NCBI RefSeq assembly: GCF_001514265.1
Contig: NZ_KQ948997.1
Location: 62,001-126,000, forward strand
Reading direction: 5' to 3'
DNA: 64,000 nucleotides
DNA from: Streptomyces resistomycificus
GTDB taxonomy: Bacteria > Actinomycetota > Actinomycetes > Streptomycetales > Streptomycetaceae
Position 1 is the stretch's first letter. Each line of letters begins with the position of its first letter. The translations under genes and the position numbers were made by a program. The notes under the pieces were generated by a model. The model did not search any database. It was not told the origin of the DNA and saw only the letters and a list, made by a program, of their open reading frames with translations. This document shows positions 7,838-16,520 of the stretch, piece after piece.

Positions 7838-8383
7838 GTCGATCTCGCGCAGCAGTCCGGTCTTCACGTCGAAGACGAACCCGCGGACGTCGTCGGTGTG
7901 CAGCAGGAAGGGCGAGGTCCGCACGCGCTGCATCGACTGCCGGACGTCCTGGTCGACGTCCCGGAAGGACTCCACCGCCCAGGCGGGACGCTGGCCGACC
8001 TCCATCTCCAGGTCGGTGCGGAAGTCCTCGGTGATCGCCTCCAGACCGCAGCCGGTGTGGTGGATGAGGACGACGCTCCGCGTGCCGAGCTTGCGCTGGC
8101 TGATGGTGAGCGAGCGGATCACGTCGTCGGTGACGACACCGCCGGCGTTGCGGATGGTGTGACAGTCGCCGAGCTCCAGGCCGAGCGCGGCGTGCAGGTC
8201 GAGACGGGCGTCCATGCAGGCCACCACGGCGACGTGCAGCACGGGACGGGCGTCCATACCCGGGTCGGTGAAGGCGTCGGCGTAGCGCTCGTTCGCCTCG
8301 ACCAGACGGTCGGTGACAGTGCCGCCGGTGACTATGGCGGCCTCGGGACCTGCGGGAACCGATGCGGAAGTCGTCATACCCAT
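7829..8383 (-). CDS. Beta-class carbonic anhydrase
   Basis: A 184-aa cytoplasmic beta-carbonic anhydrase interconverting CO2 and bicarbonate. The zinc ligands are visible as C56 in ACMDAR (with the D58-R60 dyad) and H109/C112 in HHTGCG. The conserved RNAGG segment lies near residue 80. The length matches the short actinobacterial form. The start is ATG at 8383, the nearest to GGAGGT about 13 bases upstream; an ATG two codons later (8377) is also possible. The gene is transcribed away from the division cluster and its promoter must lie in 8384-8799. Confidence 0.93.
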   Translation of the reverse strand: MGMTTSASVPAGPEAAIVTGGTVTDRLVEANERYADAFTDPGMDARPVLHVAVVACMDARLDLHAALGLELGDCHTIRNAGGVVTDDVIRSLTISQRKLGTRSVVLIHHTGCGLEAITEDFRTDLEMEVGQRPAWAVESFRDVDQDVRQSMQRVRTSPFLLHTDDVRGFVFDVKTGLLREIDPS

Positions 8384-8799
8384 GACGGTACTGGTCACCT
8401 CCGGTCCCGGCCCGCTGTGAGAGAGGACAAAGAACGTCAATGATCCTTGTTGTGAGCTAATCCACACGGGTGGCGTGAGAGCCACCGCACGAGTGATTCT
8501 TCCGGATTCGTCGCTTCGCCGGCAGCCGGGTGCGCGACGCGCAGGCCGGTTGATTGACCGCGCGACACCGTGGACTAAAGTGACGCGAAGCGGGAGGCGA
8601 GGCCTCCCTGCGGACTGAATTCCCCGGAGACTCCGGCGATTTTGCGGAGATCTCCCCACGTGCGCGGCGCGTACGTACGGCTCGGCCTCCTCCCGCTCCC
8701 GGCCGGCTGACGCTTTCGGCGCCGGCAGGCCCTCCCCTTCACGAGCGGGCGGGGACCCGGCGGTGCGTACGGCGCCCGCGCCGGACCTGAGAGGGCCCC
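8384..8799. other. Divergent control region of carbonic anhydrase and rsmH
   Basis: A 416-base gap with no open gene. It should contain the leftward carbonic anhydrase promoter and the main rightward promoter of the division cluster (candidate at 8554-8581). It also holds a small hairpin (GGTGGC-N6-GCCACC at 8469-8486). No mraZ gene is present here, unlike the start of the cluster in many other bacteria. Confidence 0.65.
8554..8581 (+). promoter_or_regulatory. Candidate HrdB-type promoter of the dcw cluster
   Basis: TTGACC at 8554-8559 and TAAAGT at 8576-8581 with a 16-base spacer match the Streptomyces vegetative consensus (TTGAC, TAnnnT) well. It would give a leader of about 210 bases before the rsmH start at 8800. 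It is the best rightward promoter I can see in this gap. Confidence 0.5.
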
Positions 8800-9759
8800 T
8801 TGAGCCAGAGTCGACACGTCCCGGTGATGCTCCAGCGGTGCCTGGACATGTTGGCCCCCGCTCTGGTGGAGCGGCCGCGAGCGGTGGTCGTCGACTGCAC
8901 CCTCGGCCTGGGCGGTCACAGTGAGGCCCTGCTGGCGCGGTTCCCGGAGGTCCGGCTCGTCGCGCTCGACCGCGACAAGGAGGCCCTGCGGCTGTCCGGC
9001 GAGCGCCTGGCGGCCTACGGGGAGCGCGCCACCCTCGTGCACGCGGTCTACGACGAGCTGCCCGAGGTCCTGGACCGGCTCGGCATCGCGCGCGTGCAGG
9101 GCGTCCTCTTCGACCTCGGTGTCTCCTCCATGCAGCTCGACGAGGCAGACCGCGGCTTCGCCTACGCCCAGGACGCCCCGCTCGACATGCGCATGGACCA
9201 GACGACCGGCATGAGCGCCGCCGAGGTCCTCAACACCTACCCGCCCGGCGAGCTCGTGCGGATCCTGAGGGCGTACGGCGAGGAGAAGCAGGCCAAGCGC
9301 ATCGTGTCGGCGGTCGTACGCGAACGCGAGAAGGAGCCGTTCGCCAACAGCGCGCGGCTGGTCGAGCTCATCCGGGACTCGCTGCCCCAGGCGGCCAAGC
9401 GCACCGGCGGCAACCCGGCCAAGCGCACCTTCCAGGCCCTGCGTATCGAGGTCAACGGCGAGCTCTCGGTGTTGGAGCGGGCGATCCCGGCGGCCGTGAA
9501 GGCCCTCGACGTCGGCGGACGCATCGCCGTGCTGTCGTACCACTCGCTGGAGGACCGGCTGGTCAAGCAGGTGTTCGCGGCCGGTGCCGCCACCACCGCC
9601 CCGCCCGGGCTGCCCGTCGTCCCCGAGCGGTACCAGCCCCGGCTCAAGCTGCTGACGCGCGGTGCCGAACTTCCCACCGAGGAAGAGGTCGCCGAGAACC
9701 GGCGGGCCGCACCGGCGCGACTGCGCGGGGCCGAGCGCATCAGGGAGGACATCGAGTGA
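8800..9759 (+). CDS. rsmH: 16S rRNA (cytosine(1402)-N4)-methyltransferase
   Basis: A 319-aa RsmH (MraW), which methylates N4 of C1402 in the 16S rRNA decoding site. It opens with HVPVMLQRCLDML and has the SAM-binding DCTLGLGGHSEALL near residue 30, the FDLGVSSMQLDEADRGF motif near residue 105, and the C-terminal ALRIEVNGEL and LSYHSLEDRLVK segments. The start appears to be TTG at 8800, preceded by GAGAGGG. It is the first gene of the division and cell wall cluster; ftsL follows after 34 bases. Confidence 0.95.
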   Translation: MSQSRHVPVMLQRCLDMLAPALVERPRAVVVDCTLGLGGHSEALLARFPEVRLVALDRDKEALRLSGERLAAYGERATLVHAVYDELPEVLDRLGIARVQGVLFDLGVSSMQLDEADRGFAYAQDAPLDMRMDQTTGMSAAEVLNTYPPGELVRILRAYGEEKQAKRIVSAVVREREKEPFANSARLVELIRDSLPQAAKRTGGNPAKRTFQALRIEVNGELSVLERAIPAAVKALDVGGRIAVLSYHSLEDRLVKQVFAAGAATTAPPGLPVVPERYQPRLKLLTRGAELPTEEEVAENRRAAPARLRGAERIREDIE

Positions 9760-9793
9760 GCGGGTTGGGGAAGCGGACTCCGGGGGAGGGCGA

Positions 9794-10366
9794 GTGGGTA
9801 CGAAACCCCAGCTGAGGGGCCGGGCCGCCCGGCTCGCGCGGCTCATTCCGGGATCGACGGGCTCCGGGCAGGCGGCCCGCACTCCCTTCGTGCTCCTCGT
9901 CGTCCTGCTCCTCGGCGGCGGTCTCATCGGGCTGCTGGTGCTGAACTCGGCGCTCAGCGAGGGCTCGTTCAAGCTCGACGACCTCCAGAAGGAGACCAAG
10001 ACCCTCACCGACGAGGAACAGGCGCTCCAGCGGGACATCGACGCCTACTCCGCCCCCGAGGCCCTCCAGCGCCGCGCCCGCGAGCTCGGCATGGTCCCCG
10101 GTGGCGACCCGGCCTTCCTCGACCCCGACGGCACCGTCAGGGGCGTACCTAGCCCCGCCTCCGCGGCCCGGTCGGCTTCCGCGTTCACGCCGCTCGTCCT
10201 CGCTCCCGAGGCGATCGAGAACGTGACCGTACCGACCCCGGCCCCCACCCCGACGCCGTCGGCCGACGCGCCGCAGGGCGTCCGGCCACAGCAGGTCGAG
10301 CCCGTGCGGCCCTTCGACCCCGCGCAACCCGCCCAGACCCCCACGCCCCCGACCTCCGGCAGGTGA
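9794..10366 (+). CDS. ftsL: Cell division protein FtsL-like (septum formation initiator)
   Basis: A 190-aa bitopic membrane protein: a basic cytoplasmic N-terminus, one transmembrane segment around residues 36-56 (FVLLVVLLLGGGLIGLLVL), a short coiled coil (KLDDLQKETKTLTDEEQALQ) and a long Pro/Thr-rich extracytoplasmic tail. Position between rsmH and ftsI plus this topology identify it as the FtsL-type partner of the FtsQ/DivIC divisome subcomplex. The start is GTG at 9794, behind GGGGGAGGGC. The stop overlaps the ftsI start (GTGA), so the two are coupled. The sequence itself is weakly conserved. Confidence 0.85.
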   Translation: MGTKPQLRGRAARLARLIPGSTGSGQAARTPFVLLVVLLLGGGLIGLLVLNSALSEGSFKLDDLQKETKTLTDEEQALQRDIDAYSAPEALQRRARELGMVPGGDPAFLDPDGTVRGVPSPASAARSASAFTPLVLAPEAIENVTVPTPAPTPTPSADAPQGVRPQQVEPVRPFDPAQPAQTPTPPTSGR

Positions 10367-12336
10367 CGGAAGTGTCCGACAGGCAACCGCCGCGCCGCCG
10401 CGTGCCCGGACCCGCACGCCCCGAGCGTCCCTCCCGCTCCGCCGGCCGACGTCCGGGTCCGGGCGCCCGCCCGGCCCGCCGCCCGGCGGCTGCCCGCCCC
10501 GCGGCCCCCAAGGTCATCCGGCTGGGCAGCCCCCGCCCGCGGCTGCGCATGGTCGGCCTCGCGCTGACCCTGGTGCTGATCGCCTTCGTCGTGCGACTGC
10601 TCCAGGTGCAGGCCGTCGACGCCAGCACCTACGCGGCCAAGGCCGAGCAGAACCGGTACGTCGGCTACACCCTGGCCGCCGAGCGCGGCGGGATCACCGA
10701 CCGGGACGGGGTGGCCCTGGCGACCAGCGTGGACGCGTACAACATCACCGCGGACCCCACACTGTTCAACCGCAAGCAGCTGAAGATCGACGACGGGCCC
10801 GAGCAGGCGGCCGCCCTGCTCGCCCCGATCCTCGGGCAGGACCAGGAAACCCTCGTCAAGAAGCTCAGGCCGGCCGACCGCAACCTCCGCTATGTCGTGC
10901 TCGCCAACCGCCAGACCCCGCAGGTCTGGAAGCAGATCAAGGACCTGAAGTCCGCGCTGGCCACCAAGGCCGAGAGCGACGCGGGCACGGCCAACGTCCT
11001 CGCGGGCGTCCTCGCCGTCCCCACCAGCAAGCGCGTGTACCCGAACGGAGACCTCGCCGCCGGGATACTGGGCTGGGTCAACGCCGACGGCAAGGGCGGC
11101 GGCGGGGTCGAGCAGCAACTGAACAAGCTGCTGGCCGGCAAGGACGGCAAGATCCGTTACGCCCAGTCCGGGGGCCGGCAGGTGCCGACGGTGGGCTCCA
11201 CCGAGACGCCCGCGGTGCCCGGCAGCGACGTCGAGCTCACCATCGACCGCGACATCCAGTGGGCCGCCCAGAACGCGATCACCGAGCAGGTGAAGGAGTC
11301 CAAGGCGGACCGCGGGTACGTGATAGTGCAGGACACGCGGACCGGCGAGATCCTCGCCATGGCCAACTCGCCCGGCTTCGACCCGAACGACCTGTCCAAG
11401 GCCAGTTCGCTGAACATGGGCAACGCGGCGCTCCAGGACGCCTTCGAGCCCGGCTCCACCGCGAAGGTGATGTCGATGGCCGCCGTACTGGAGGAGAACG
11501 TCGCCACGCCCGACACGCACGTCGTCGTACCCAACCGGCTGCACCGCGGCGATCGGCTCTTCAAGGACGACATCGACCACCCGACCTGGTACCTCACGCT
11601 CAACGGCGTGCTCGCCAAGTCCAGCAACATCGGCACCATCCTGGCCACCGGCCAGCTCGGCAAGACACAGAAGGCGGCCAACCAGGTCCTCTACTCGTAC
11701 CTGCGCAAGTTCGGCCTCGGCAGCTACACCGGGCTGGGCTTCCCCGGCGAGACGCCGGGCATCCTCGCCGCGCCCGACGAGTGGTCGACCTCGCAGCAGT
11801 ACACGATTCCTTTCGGCCAGGGCGTGTCCATCAACGCGATGCAGGCGGCGTCCGTCTACTCGACGATCGCCAACGGCGGCGTACGGGTCCAACCCACGAT
11901 CGTCCGCGGCACCAAGGGGCCCGATGGAGCCTTCACTCCGGCCGAGAAGCCAAAGCAGACAAGGGTCGTCAGCGCGAAGACGGCCAAGACCCTCGCCCGG
12001 ATGCTGGAGTCCGTCGTGGACGACGCGGAGGGCACCGGCACCAAGGCGCGCATTCCCGGGTACCGGGTCGCGGGCAAGACGGGCACGGCGAACCGCGTGG
12101 ATCCGGACACCGGCAAGTACAAGGGATACACCTCGTCGTTCGCCGGGTTCGCGCCCGCCGACAAGCCCCGCGTCACCGTCTACTGCGCGATCCAGAACGC
12201 CACCGAGGGCAGCTACTTCGGCGGCCAGATCTGCGGCCCCGTCTACAAGCAGGTGATGGAGTTCGCCCTGAAGACCCTCCAGGTACCGCCCACCGGCGCC
12301 CCGGCCGCGAAGCTGCCGGTCGCCTTCAAACCCTGA
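10363..12336 (+). CDS. ftsI: Septal peptidoglycan transpeptidase (class B PBP)
   Basis: A 657-aa class B penicillin-binding protein that crosslinks septal peptidoglycan as the partner of FtsW. It has a Pro/Arg-rich cytoplasmic tail (~50 residues), one membrane anchor (about residues 60-80), a dimerisation domain starting ERGGITDRDG, and a transpeptidase domain. The active-site motifs are STAK (S365), SSN (420-422) and KTGT (from K572). No PASTA repeats follow. The start GTG at 10363 overlaps the ftsL stop; a second in-frame GTG lies three codons downstream. After the stop there is a short 10-base tandem repeat before murE. Confidence 0.96.
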   Translation: MTEVSDRQPPRRRVPGPARPERPSRSAGRRPGPGARPARRPAAARPAAPKVIRLGSPRPRLRMVGLALTLVLIAFVVRLLQVQAVDASTYAAKAEQNRYVGYTLAAERGGITDRDGVALATSVDAYNITADPTLFNRKQLKIDDGPEQAAALLAPILGQDQETLVKKLRPADRNLRYVVLANRQTPQVWKQIKDLKSALATKAESDAGTANVLAGVLAVPTSKRVYPNGDLAAGILGWVNADGKGGGGVEQQLNKLLAGKDGKIRYAQSGGRQVPTVGSTETPAVPGSDVELTIDRDIQWAAQNAITEQVKESKADRGYVIVQDTRTGEILAMANSPGFDPNDLSKASSLNMGNAALQDAFEPGSTAKVMSMAAVLEENVATPDTHVVVPNRLHRGDRLFKDDIDHPTWYLTLNGVLAKSSNIGTILATGQLGKTQKAANQVLYSYLRKFGLGSYTGLGFPGETPGILAAPDEWSTSQQYTIPFGQGVSINAMQAASVYSTIANGGVRVQPTIVRGTKGPDGAFTPAEKPKQTRVVSAKTAKTLARMLESVVDDAEGTGTKARIPGYRVAGKTGTANRVDPDTGKYKGYTSSFAGFAPADKPRVTVYCAIQNATEGSYFGGQICGPVYKQVMEFALKTLQVPPTGAPAAKLPVAFKP

Positions 12337-12337
12337 C

Positions 12338-12363
12338 CAGCACTGTTCAGCACTGTTCAGCAC
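12338..12363 (+). repeat. Short tandem repeat between ftsI and murE
   Basis: CAGCACTGTT is repeated twice, followed by CAGCAC, in the 47-base ftsI-murE gap. It is not a hairpin. It has no recognised function. Confidence 0.6.
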
Positions 12364-12383
12364 GGACCCCCCAGGAACAGCTC

Positions 12384-14039
12384 GTGACGACGATCACCCC
12401 TCATTCCGGCAACCCGGGCGAGCCCGGCCCCTCACTTCGCCCCCAGGCGGGTACGCCCGGTACGCTCACCGCCGTGCCACACGCTGATCAGTCCCAAACC
12501 ACCCATAAGGGCGCACCCGTGACATATCCCGGACCGCCCCGGCCGATGCGGGTCTCCGCCACACCCCTCGCGGAACTCGCCGACCAGCTGGGTGCCGAAG
12601 CGCCACGGACCGGCGCGGGAGTCACGGGCATCACCCACGACTCGCGTGCCGTCCGCCCCGGCGACGTGTACGCCGCCCTCCCGGGCGCCCGTCTGCACGG
12701 CGCCGACTTCGTCACCCAGGCCGCGGGCCTCGGCGCGGTCGCCGTGCTGACCGACCCCACGGGCGCCGAACGGGCCGCCGCGACCGGCCTCCCGGTGCTG
12801 GTCGTCAACGACCCGCGCGCGCACATGGGCGAGCTGGCGGCCACCATCTACGGCCGCCCGGGCCGCGACCTGCTCCAGATCGGCATCACCGGCACCTCCG
12901 GCAAGACCACCACCGCCTACCTCGTCGAGGGCGGCCTGAAGACCGCCAGGTCGACCGGTCTGATCGGCACGGTCGAGATGCGCATCGGCGACGAGCGCAT
13001 CAAGTCCGAGCGCACCACTCCCGAAGCCACCGACCTCCAGGCCCTGTTCGCCGTCATGCGCGAGCGCGGGGTCGAGGCGGTCGCCATGGAGGTCTCCAGC
13101 CACGCCCTGGTGCTCGGCCGGGTCGACGGCTGCGTCTTCGACATCGGCGTCTTCACCAACCTGAGCCCGGAACACATGGAGTTCCACTCCGACATGGAGG
13201 ACTACTTCCGGGCCAAGGCGCAGCTGTTCACGCCGAAACGCAGCAGGCTCGGCGTCGTCAACGTCGACGACGAGTACGGACGCAGGCTGGCCAAGGAGGC
13301 CGGCGTCCCCGTCATCACCTACTCCGCCGAGGGTCACCCGGACGCCGACTGGCGCGCCCAGGACGTCCAGAGCGGCCCCATGGACTCGACGTTCACCGTG
13401 ATCGGCCCCAAGGAGGAGCGGATCACCGCCAGGTCGCCGCTCGCCGGGACCTTCAACGTGGCCAACACCCTCGCCGCGATCGTCGCCCTCGCCGCCGCCG
13501 GCCTCGACCCGCAGGCAGCCGCCGACGGGATCGCCGCCGTGCCGGGCGTACCGGGGCGCCTGGAGCGGGTGGACGAGGGGCAGCCCTACCTCGCGGTCGT
13601 CGACTACGCCCACAAGACGGACGCCGTCGAATCGGTCCTGCGCGCCCTGCGCAAGGTCACCGAGGGCAGCCTGCACCTCGTGCTCGGCTGCGGCGGGGAC
13701 CGGGACAAGACCAAGCGGATGCCGATGGGTGCCGCCGCCGCCCGGCTCGCCGACACCGCCGTACTGACCTCCGACAACCCGCGCTCCGAAGACCCTCTCG
13801 CGATCCTCGCCACCATGCTCCAGGGCGCGGCGTCCGTACCGGCACACGAGCGCGGCGAGGTCCAGGTCTTCGAGGACCGGGCCGCCGCGATCGCCGCCGC
13901 CGTGTCCCGCGCACGGCCCGGAGACACCGTGCTGGTCGCGGGCAAGGGCCACGAGCAGGGCCAGGACATCGCCGGGGTGGTCCGTCCGTTCGACGACCGC
14001 CAGGTGCTTCGCGAAGCTATCCAGAAGACCCAGGGATGA
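12384..14039 (+). CDS. murE: UDP-MurNAc-tripeptide synthetase (diaminopimelate-adding)
   Basis: A 551-aa Mur ligase that adds diaminopimelate (LL-DAP in Streptomyces) to UDP-MurNAc-L-Ala-D-Glu. The ATP-binding motif GTSGKTTTAY, the central EVSSHAL and the C-terminal DNPRSEDP are visible; DNPR is the diaminopimelate-specific signature (lysine enzymes differ there). The start chosen is GTG at 12384, with AGGAAC upstream. This gives an N-terminal extension of about 50 low-complexity residues before the first Mur domain (MRVSATPLAELADQLG), so a downstream start remains possible. murF follows after 4 bases. Confidence 0.95.
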   Translation: MTTITPHSGNPGEPGPSLRPQAGTPGTLTAVPHADQSQTTHKGAPVTYPGPPRPMRVSATPLAELADQLGAEAPRTGAGVTGITHDSRAVRPGDVYAALPGARLHGADFVTQAAGLGAVAVLTDPTGAERAAATGLPVLVVNDPRAHMGELAATIYGRPGRDLLQIGITGTSGKTTTAYLVEGGLKTARSTGLIGTVEMRIGDERIKSERTTPEATDLQALFAVMRERGVEAVAMEVSSHALVLGRVDGCVFDIGVFTNLSPEHMEFHSDMEDYFRAKAQLFTPKRSRLGVVNVDDEYGRRLAKEAGVPVITYSAEGHPDADWRAQDVQSGPMDSTFTVIGPKEERITARSPLAGTFNVANTLAAIVALAAAGLDPQAAADGIAAVPGVPGRLERVDEGQPYLAVVDYAHKTDAVESVLRALRKVTEGSLHLVLGCGGDRDKTKRMPMGAAAARLADTAVLTSDNPRSEDPLAILATMLQGAASVPAHERGEVQVFEDRAAAIAAAVSRARPGDTVLVAGKGHEQGQDIAGVVRPFDDRQVLREAIQKTQG

Positions 14040-14043
14040 ACTT

Positions 14044-15450
14044 GTGATCGCCCTCTCCCTCGCCGAGATCGCAGCAGTCGTCGGCGGGCAGACGCACGAC
14101 ATACCCGATCCGTCCGTCCAGGTCACCGGACCGGTCGTCCGGGACTCCCGTGAGGTGCGGCCCGGCACCCTCTTCGTCGCCTTCGTCGGCGAGCGCGTGG
14201 ACGGCCACGACTTCGCGGCCGCGGTCGTCGAGGCGGGCGCGGTCGCCGTACTGGCGTCGCGCCCCGTCGGCGTGCCCGCGATCGTCGTCGACGACGTCCA
14301 GACGGCCCTCGGCGCCCTCGCACGTCATGTCGTGCATCGGCTCGGCGCGACCCTGGTCGCCCTCACCGGCTCCGCCGGCAAGACCAGCACCAAGGACCTG
14401 ATCGCCCAGGTGCTCCAGCACAAGGCGCCCACGGTGTGGACGCCCGGCTCGCTCAACAACGAGATCGGACTGCCGCTGACCGCCCTCAGCGCCACCGAGG
14501 AGACGCGGTTCCTCGTCCTGGAGATGGGCGCCCGGGGCATCGGCCACATCCGCTACCTCGCCGACCTGACCCCGCCGAAGATCGGCCTCGTGCTCAACGT
14601 CGGGACCGCCCACATCGGCGAGTTCGGCGGCCGGGAGCAGATCGCCCAGGCCAAGGGCGAACTCGTCGAGGGGCTGCCCGAGGACGGGACGGCGATCCTC
14701 AACGCCGACGATCCCCTCGTACGGGCCATGCGGTCCCGTACGAAGGCGAAGGTGATCCTTTTCGGAGAGTCCGGCGAAGCGGACGTACGCGCCGAGAACG
14801 TGAGACTCACGGACAGCGGACAGCCTGCCTTCCTGCTTCACACACCCTCCGGTGCAAGCGAAGTGACCATGCGCCTGTACGGTGAGCACCACGTGTCGAA
14901 CGCGCTCGCCGCGGCCGCCGTCGCCCACGAACTGGGCATGTCCGTAGCTGAGATCGCCACCGCGCTCTCCGAGGCGGGCTCCCTCTCCCGCTGGCGTATG
15001 GAGGTCACCGAGCGCCCGGACGGCGTGACAGTCGTCAACGACGCCTACAACGCGAACCCCGAGTCCATGCGAGCCGCCCTGCGCGCGCTCGCGGCCATGG
15101 GCAAGGGGCGGCGGACCTGGGCGGTGCTCGGCAAGATGGCCGAGCTCGGGGACGAGGCGCTCGCCGAGCACGACGCGGTCGGACGGCTGGCCGTCCGGCT
15201 CAATGTCGGCAAGCTCGTCGCGGTCGGGGGCAGGGAAGCGTCCTGGCTGCAACTGGGCGCATATAACGAGGGTTCGTGGGGTGAGGAGTCGGTGCACGTG
15301 TCCGACGCACAGGCGGCGGTCGACCTGTTGCGCAGCGAGTTGCGCCCGGGGGACGTCGTACTCGTGAAGGCGTCCCGTTCGGTCGGTCTGGAGAGCGTCG
15401 CCGAGGCGCTGCTCGCCGGCGGCACCGAGGGTGAGGTTGCCGCCCGATGA
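14044..15450 (+). CDS. murF: UDP-MurNAc-tripeptide--D-Ala-D-Ala ligase
   Basis: A 468-aa Mur ligase that adds the D-Ala-D-Ala dipeptide to complete UDP-MurNAc-pentapeptide. It has the Mur N-terminal domain (residues 1-85), the ATP motif ALTGSAGKTSTKDL near residue 105, a central Mur domain with VLEMGARGIGHI, and the C-terminal domain with VVNDAYNANPESM near residue 335. The start is GTG at 14044, 4 bases after murE. Its stop overlaps the mraY ATG (ATGA), so expression is coupled. Confidence 0.95.
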   Translation: MIALSLAEIAAVVGGQTHDIPDPSVQVTGPVVRDSREVRPGTLFVAFVGERVDGHDFAAAVVEAGAVAVLASRPVGVPAIVVDDVQTALGALARHVVHRLGATLVALTGSAGKTSTKDLIAQVLQHKAPTVWTPGSLNNEIGLPLTALSATEETRFLVLEMGARGIGHIRYLADLTPPKIGLVLNVGTAHIGEFGGREQIAQAKGELVEGLPEDGTAILNADDPLVRAMRSRTKAKVILFGESGEADVRAENVRLTDSGQPAFLLHTPSGASEVTMRLYGEHHVSNALAAAAVAHELGMSVAEIATALSEAGSLSRWRMEVTERPDGVTVVNDAYNANPESMRAALRALAAMGKGRRTWAVLGKMAELGDEALAEHDAVGRLAVRLNVGKLVAVGGREASWLQLGAYNEGSWGEESVHVSDAQAAVDLLRSELRPGDVVLVKASRSVGLESVAEALLAGGTEGEVAAR

Positions 15451-16520
15451 TGAAGCAGATCCTGTTCGCAGGAGTCATTGGCCTCTTCCTGACCCTGGTC
15501 GGCACCCCGCTGCTGATCAAGCTGCTGGCCCGCAAGGGCTACGGCCAGTACATCCGCGACGACGGCCCGCGCGAGCACGCCAGCAAGCGCGGAACGCCGA
15601 CCATGGGCGGTATCGCCTTCATCTTCGCGACGGTCGCCGCGTACTTCCTGTCCAAGGCCATCACCGGCTACTCCCCGACCTACACCGGCCTGCTGGTGCT
15701 CGGTCTGATGGTCGGTATGGGCCTGGTCGGCTTCCTCGACGACTACATCAAGATCGTCAAGCGGCGCTCGCTGGGCCTCAGGGCCAAGGCGAAGATGGCC
15801 GGCCAGCTGATCGTCGGCATCAGCTTCGCGGTGCTCTCGCTGCAGTTCGCGGACGCCCGCGGCAACACCCCGGCCTCCACGAAGCTGTCGTTCATCACGG
15901 ACTTCGGCTGGACGATCGGACCGGTGCTGTTCGTCGTCTGGGCGCTGTTCATGATCCTCGCGATGTCGAACGGCGTGAACCTGACGGACGGTCTGGACGG
16001 CCTCGCCACCGGCGCCTCCGTCCTCGTCTTCGGCGCCTACACCTTCATCGGCGTCTGGCAGTTCCAGGAGTCCTGCGCCAACGGCGAGAACCTGACCAAC
16101 CCGGGCGCCTGTTACGAGGTGCGCGACCCGCTCGACCTCGCCGTCATCTCCGCCGCGCTGATGGGGGCCTGCCTGGGCTTCCTGTGGTGGAACACGTCAC
16201 CCGCCAAGATCTTCATGGGTGACACCGGTTCGCTCGCGCTCGGCGGTGTCCTCACGGGCCTGGCCATCTGCTCCCGCACGGAGCTGCTGGTGGCCATCAT
16301 GGGCGGCCTGTTCGTCCTCATCACCATGTCGGTCGTCATCCAGGTCGGCTCCTTCCGCCTGACCGGCAAACGTGTCTTCCGCATGGCGCCACTCCAGCAC
16401 CACTTCGAACTCAAGGGCTGGTCCGAAGTATTGGTGGTGGTCCGCTTCTGGATCATCCAGGGCATCTGCGTGATCGTCGGCCTGGGCCTCTTCTACGCGG
16501 GATGGGCGGCGGACAAGTGA
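15447..16520 (+). CDS. mraY: Phospho-MurNAc-pentapeptide translocase
   Basis: A 357-aa integral membrane enzyme that transfers phospho-MurNAc-pentapeptide to undecaprenyl phosphate, forming lipid I. About ten membrane spans are visible. The catalytic acidic motifs are FLDDYIKI near residue 95, NGVNLTDGLDGLA near residue 175 and IFMGDTGSLALGG near residue 255. The C-terminal FRMAPLQHHFELKGW is family-typical. The start ATG at 15447 overlaps the murF stop and its stop overlaps the murD GTG. Confidence 0.96.
   Translation: MMKQILFAGVIGLFLTLVGTPLLIKLLARKGYGQYIRDDGPREHASKRGTPTMGGIAFIFATVAAYFLSKAITGYSPTYTGLLVLGLMVGMGLVGFLDDYIKIVKRRSLGLRAKAKMAGQLIVGISFAVLSLQFADARGNTPASTKLSFITDFGWTIGPVLFVVWALFMILAMSNGVNLTDGLDGLATGASVLVFGAYTFIGVWQFQESCANGENLTNPGACYEVRDPLDLAVISAALMGACLGFLWWNTSPAKIFMGDTGSLALGGVLTGLAICSRTELLVAIMGGLFVLITMSVVIQVGSFRLTGKRVFRMAPLQHHFELKGWSEVLVVVRFWIIQGICVIVGLGLFYAGWAADK

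Noticed and set aside
8642..8656. Palindrome GGAGATCTCC near 8644 as an operator
   Set aside because: Ten bases of perfect symmetry in G+C-rich DNA is within chance, and no partner site is present.
10045..12363. 772-codon minus-strand frame opposite ftsI
   Set aside because: Antisense shadow of ftsI, whose transpeptidase motifs are intact. It looks gene-like only because of third-position G/C.
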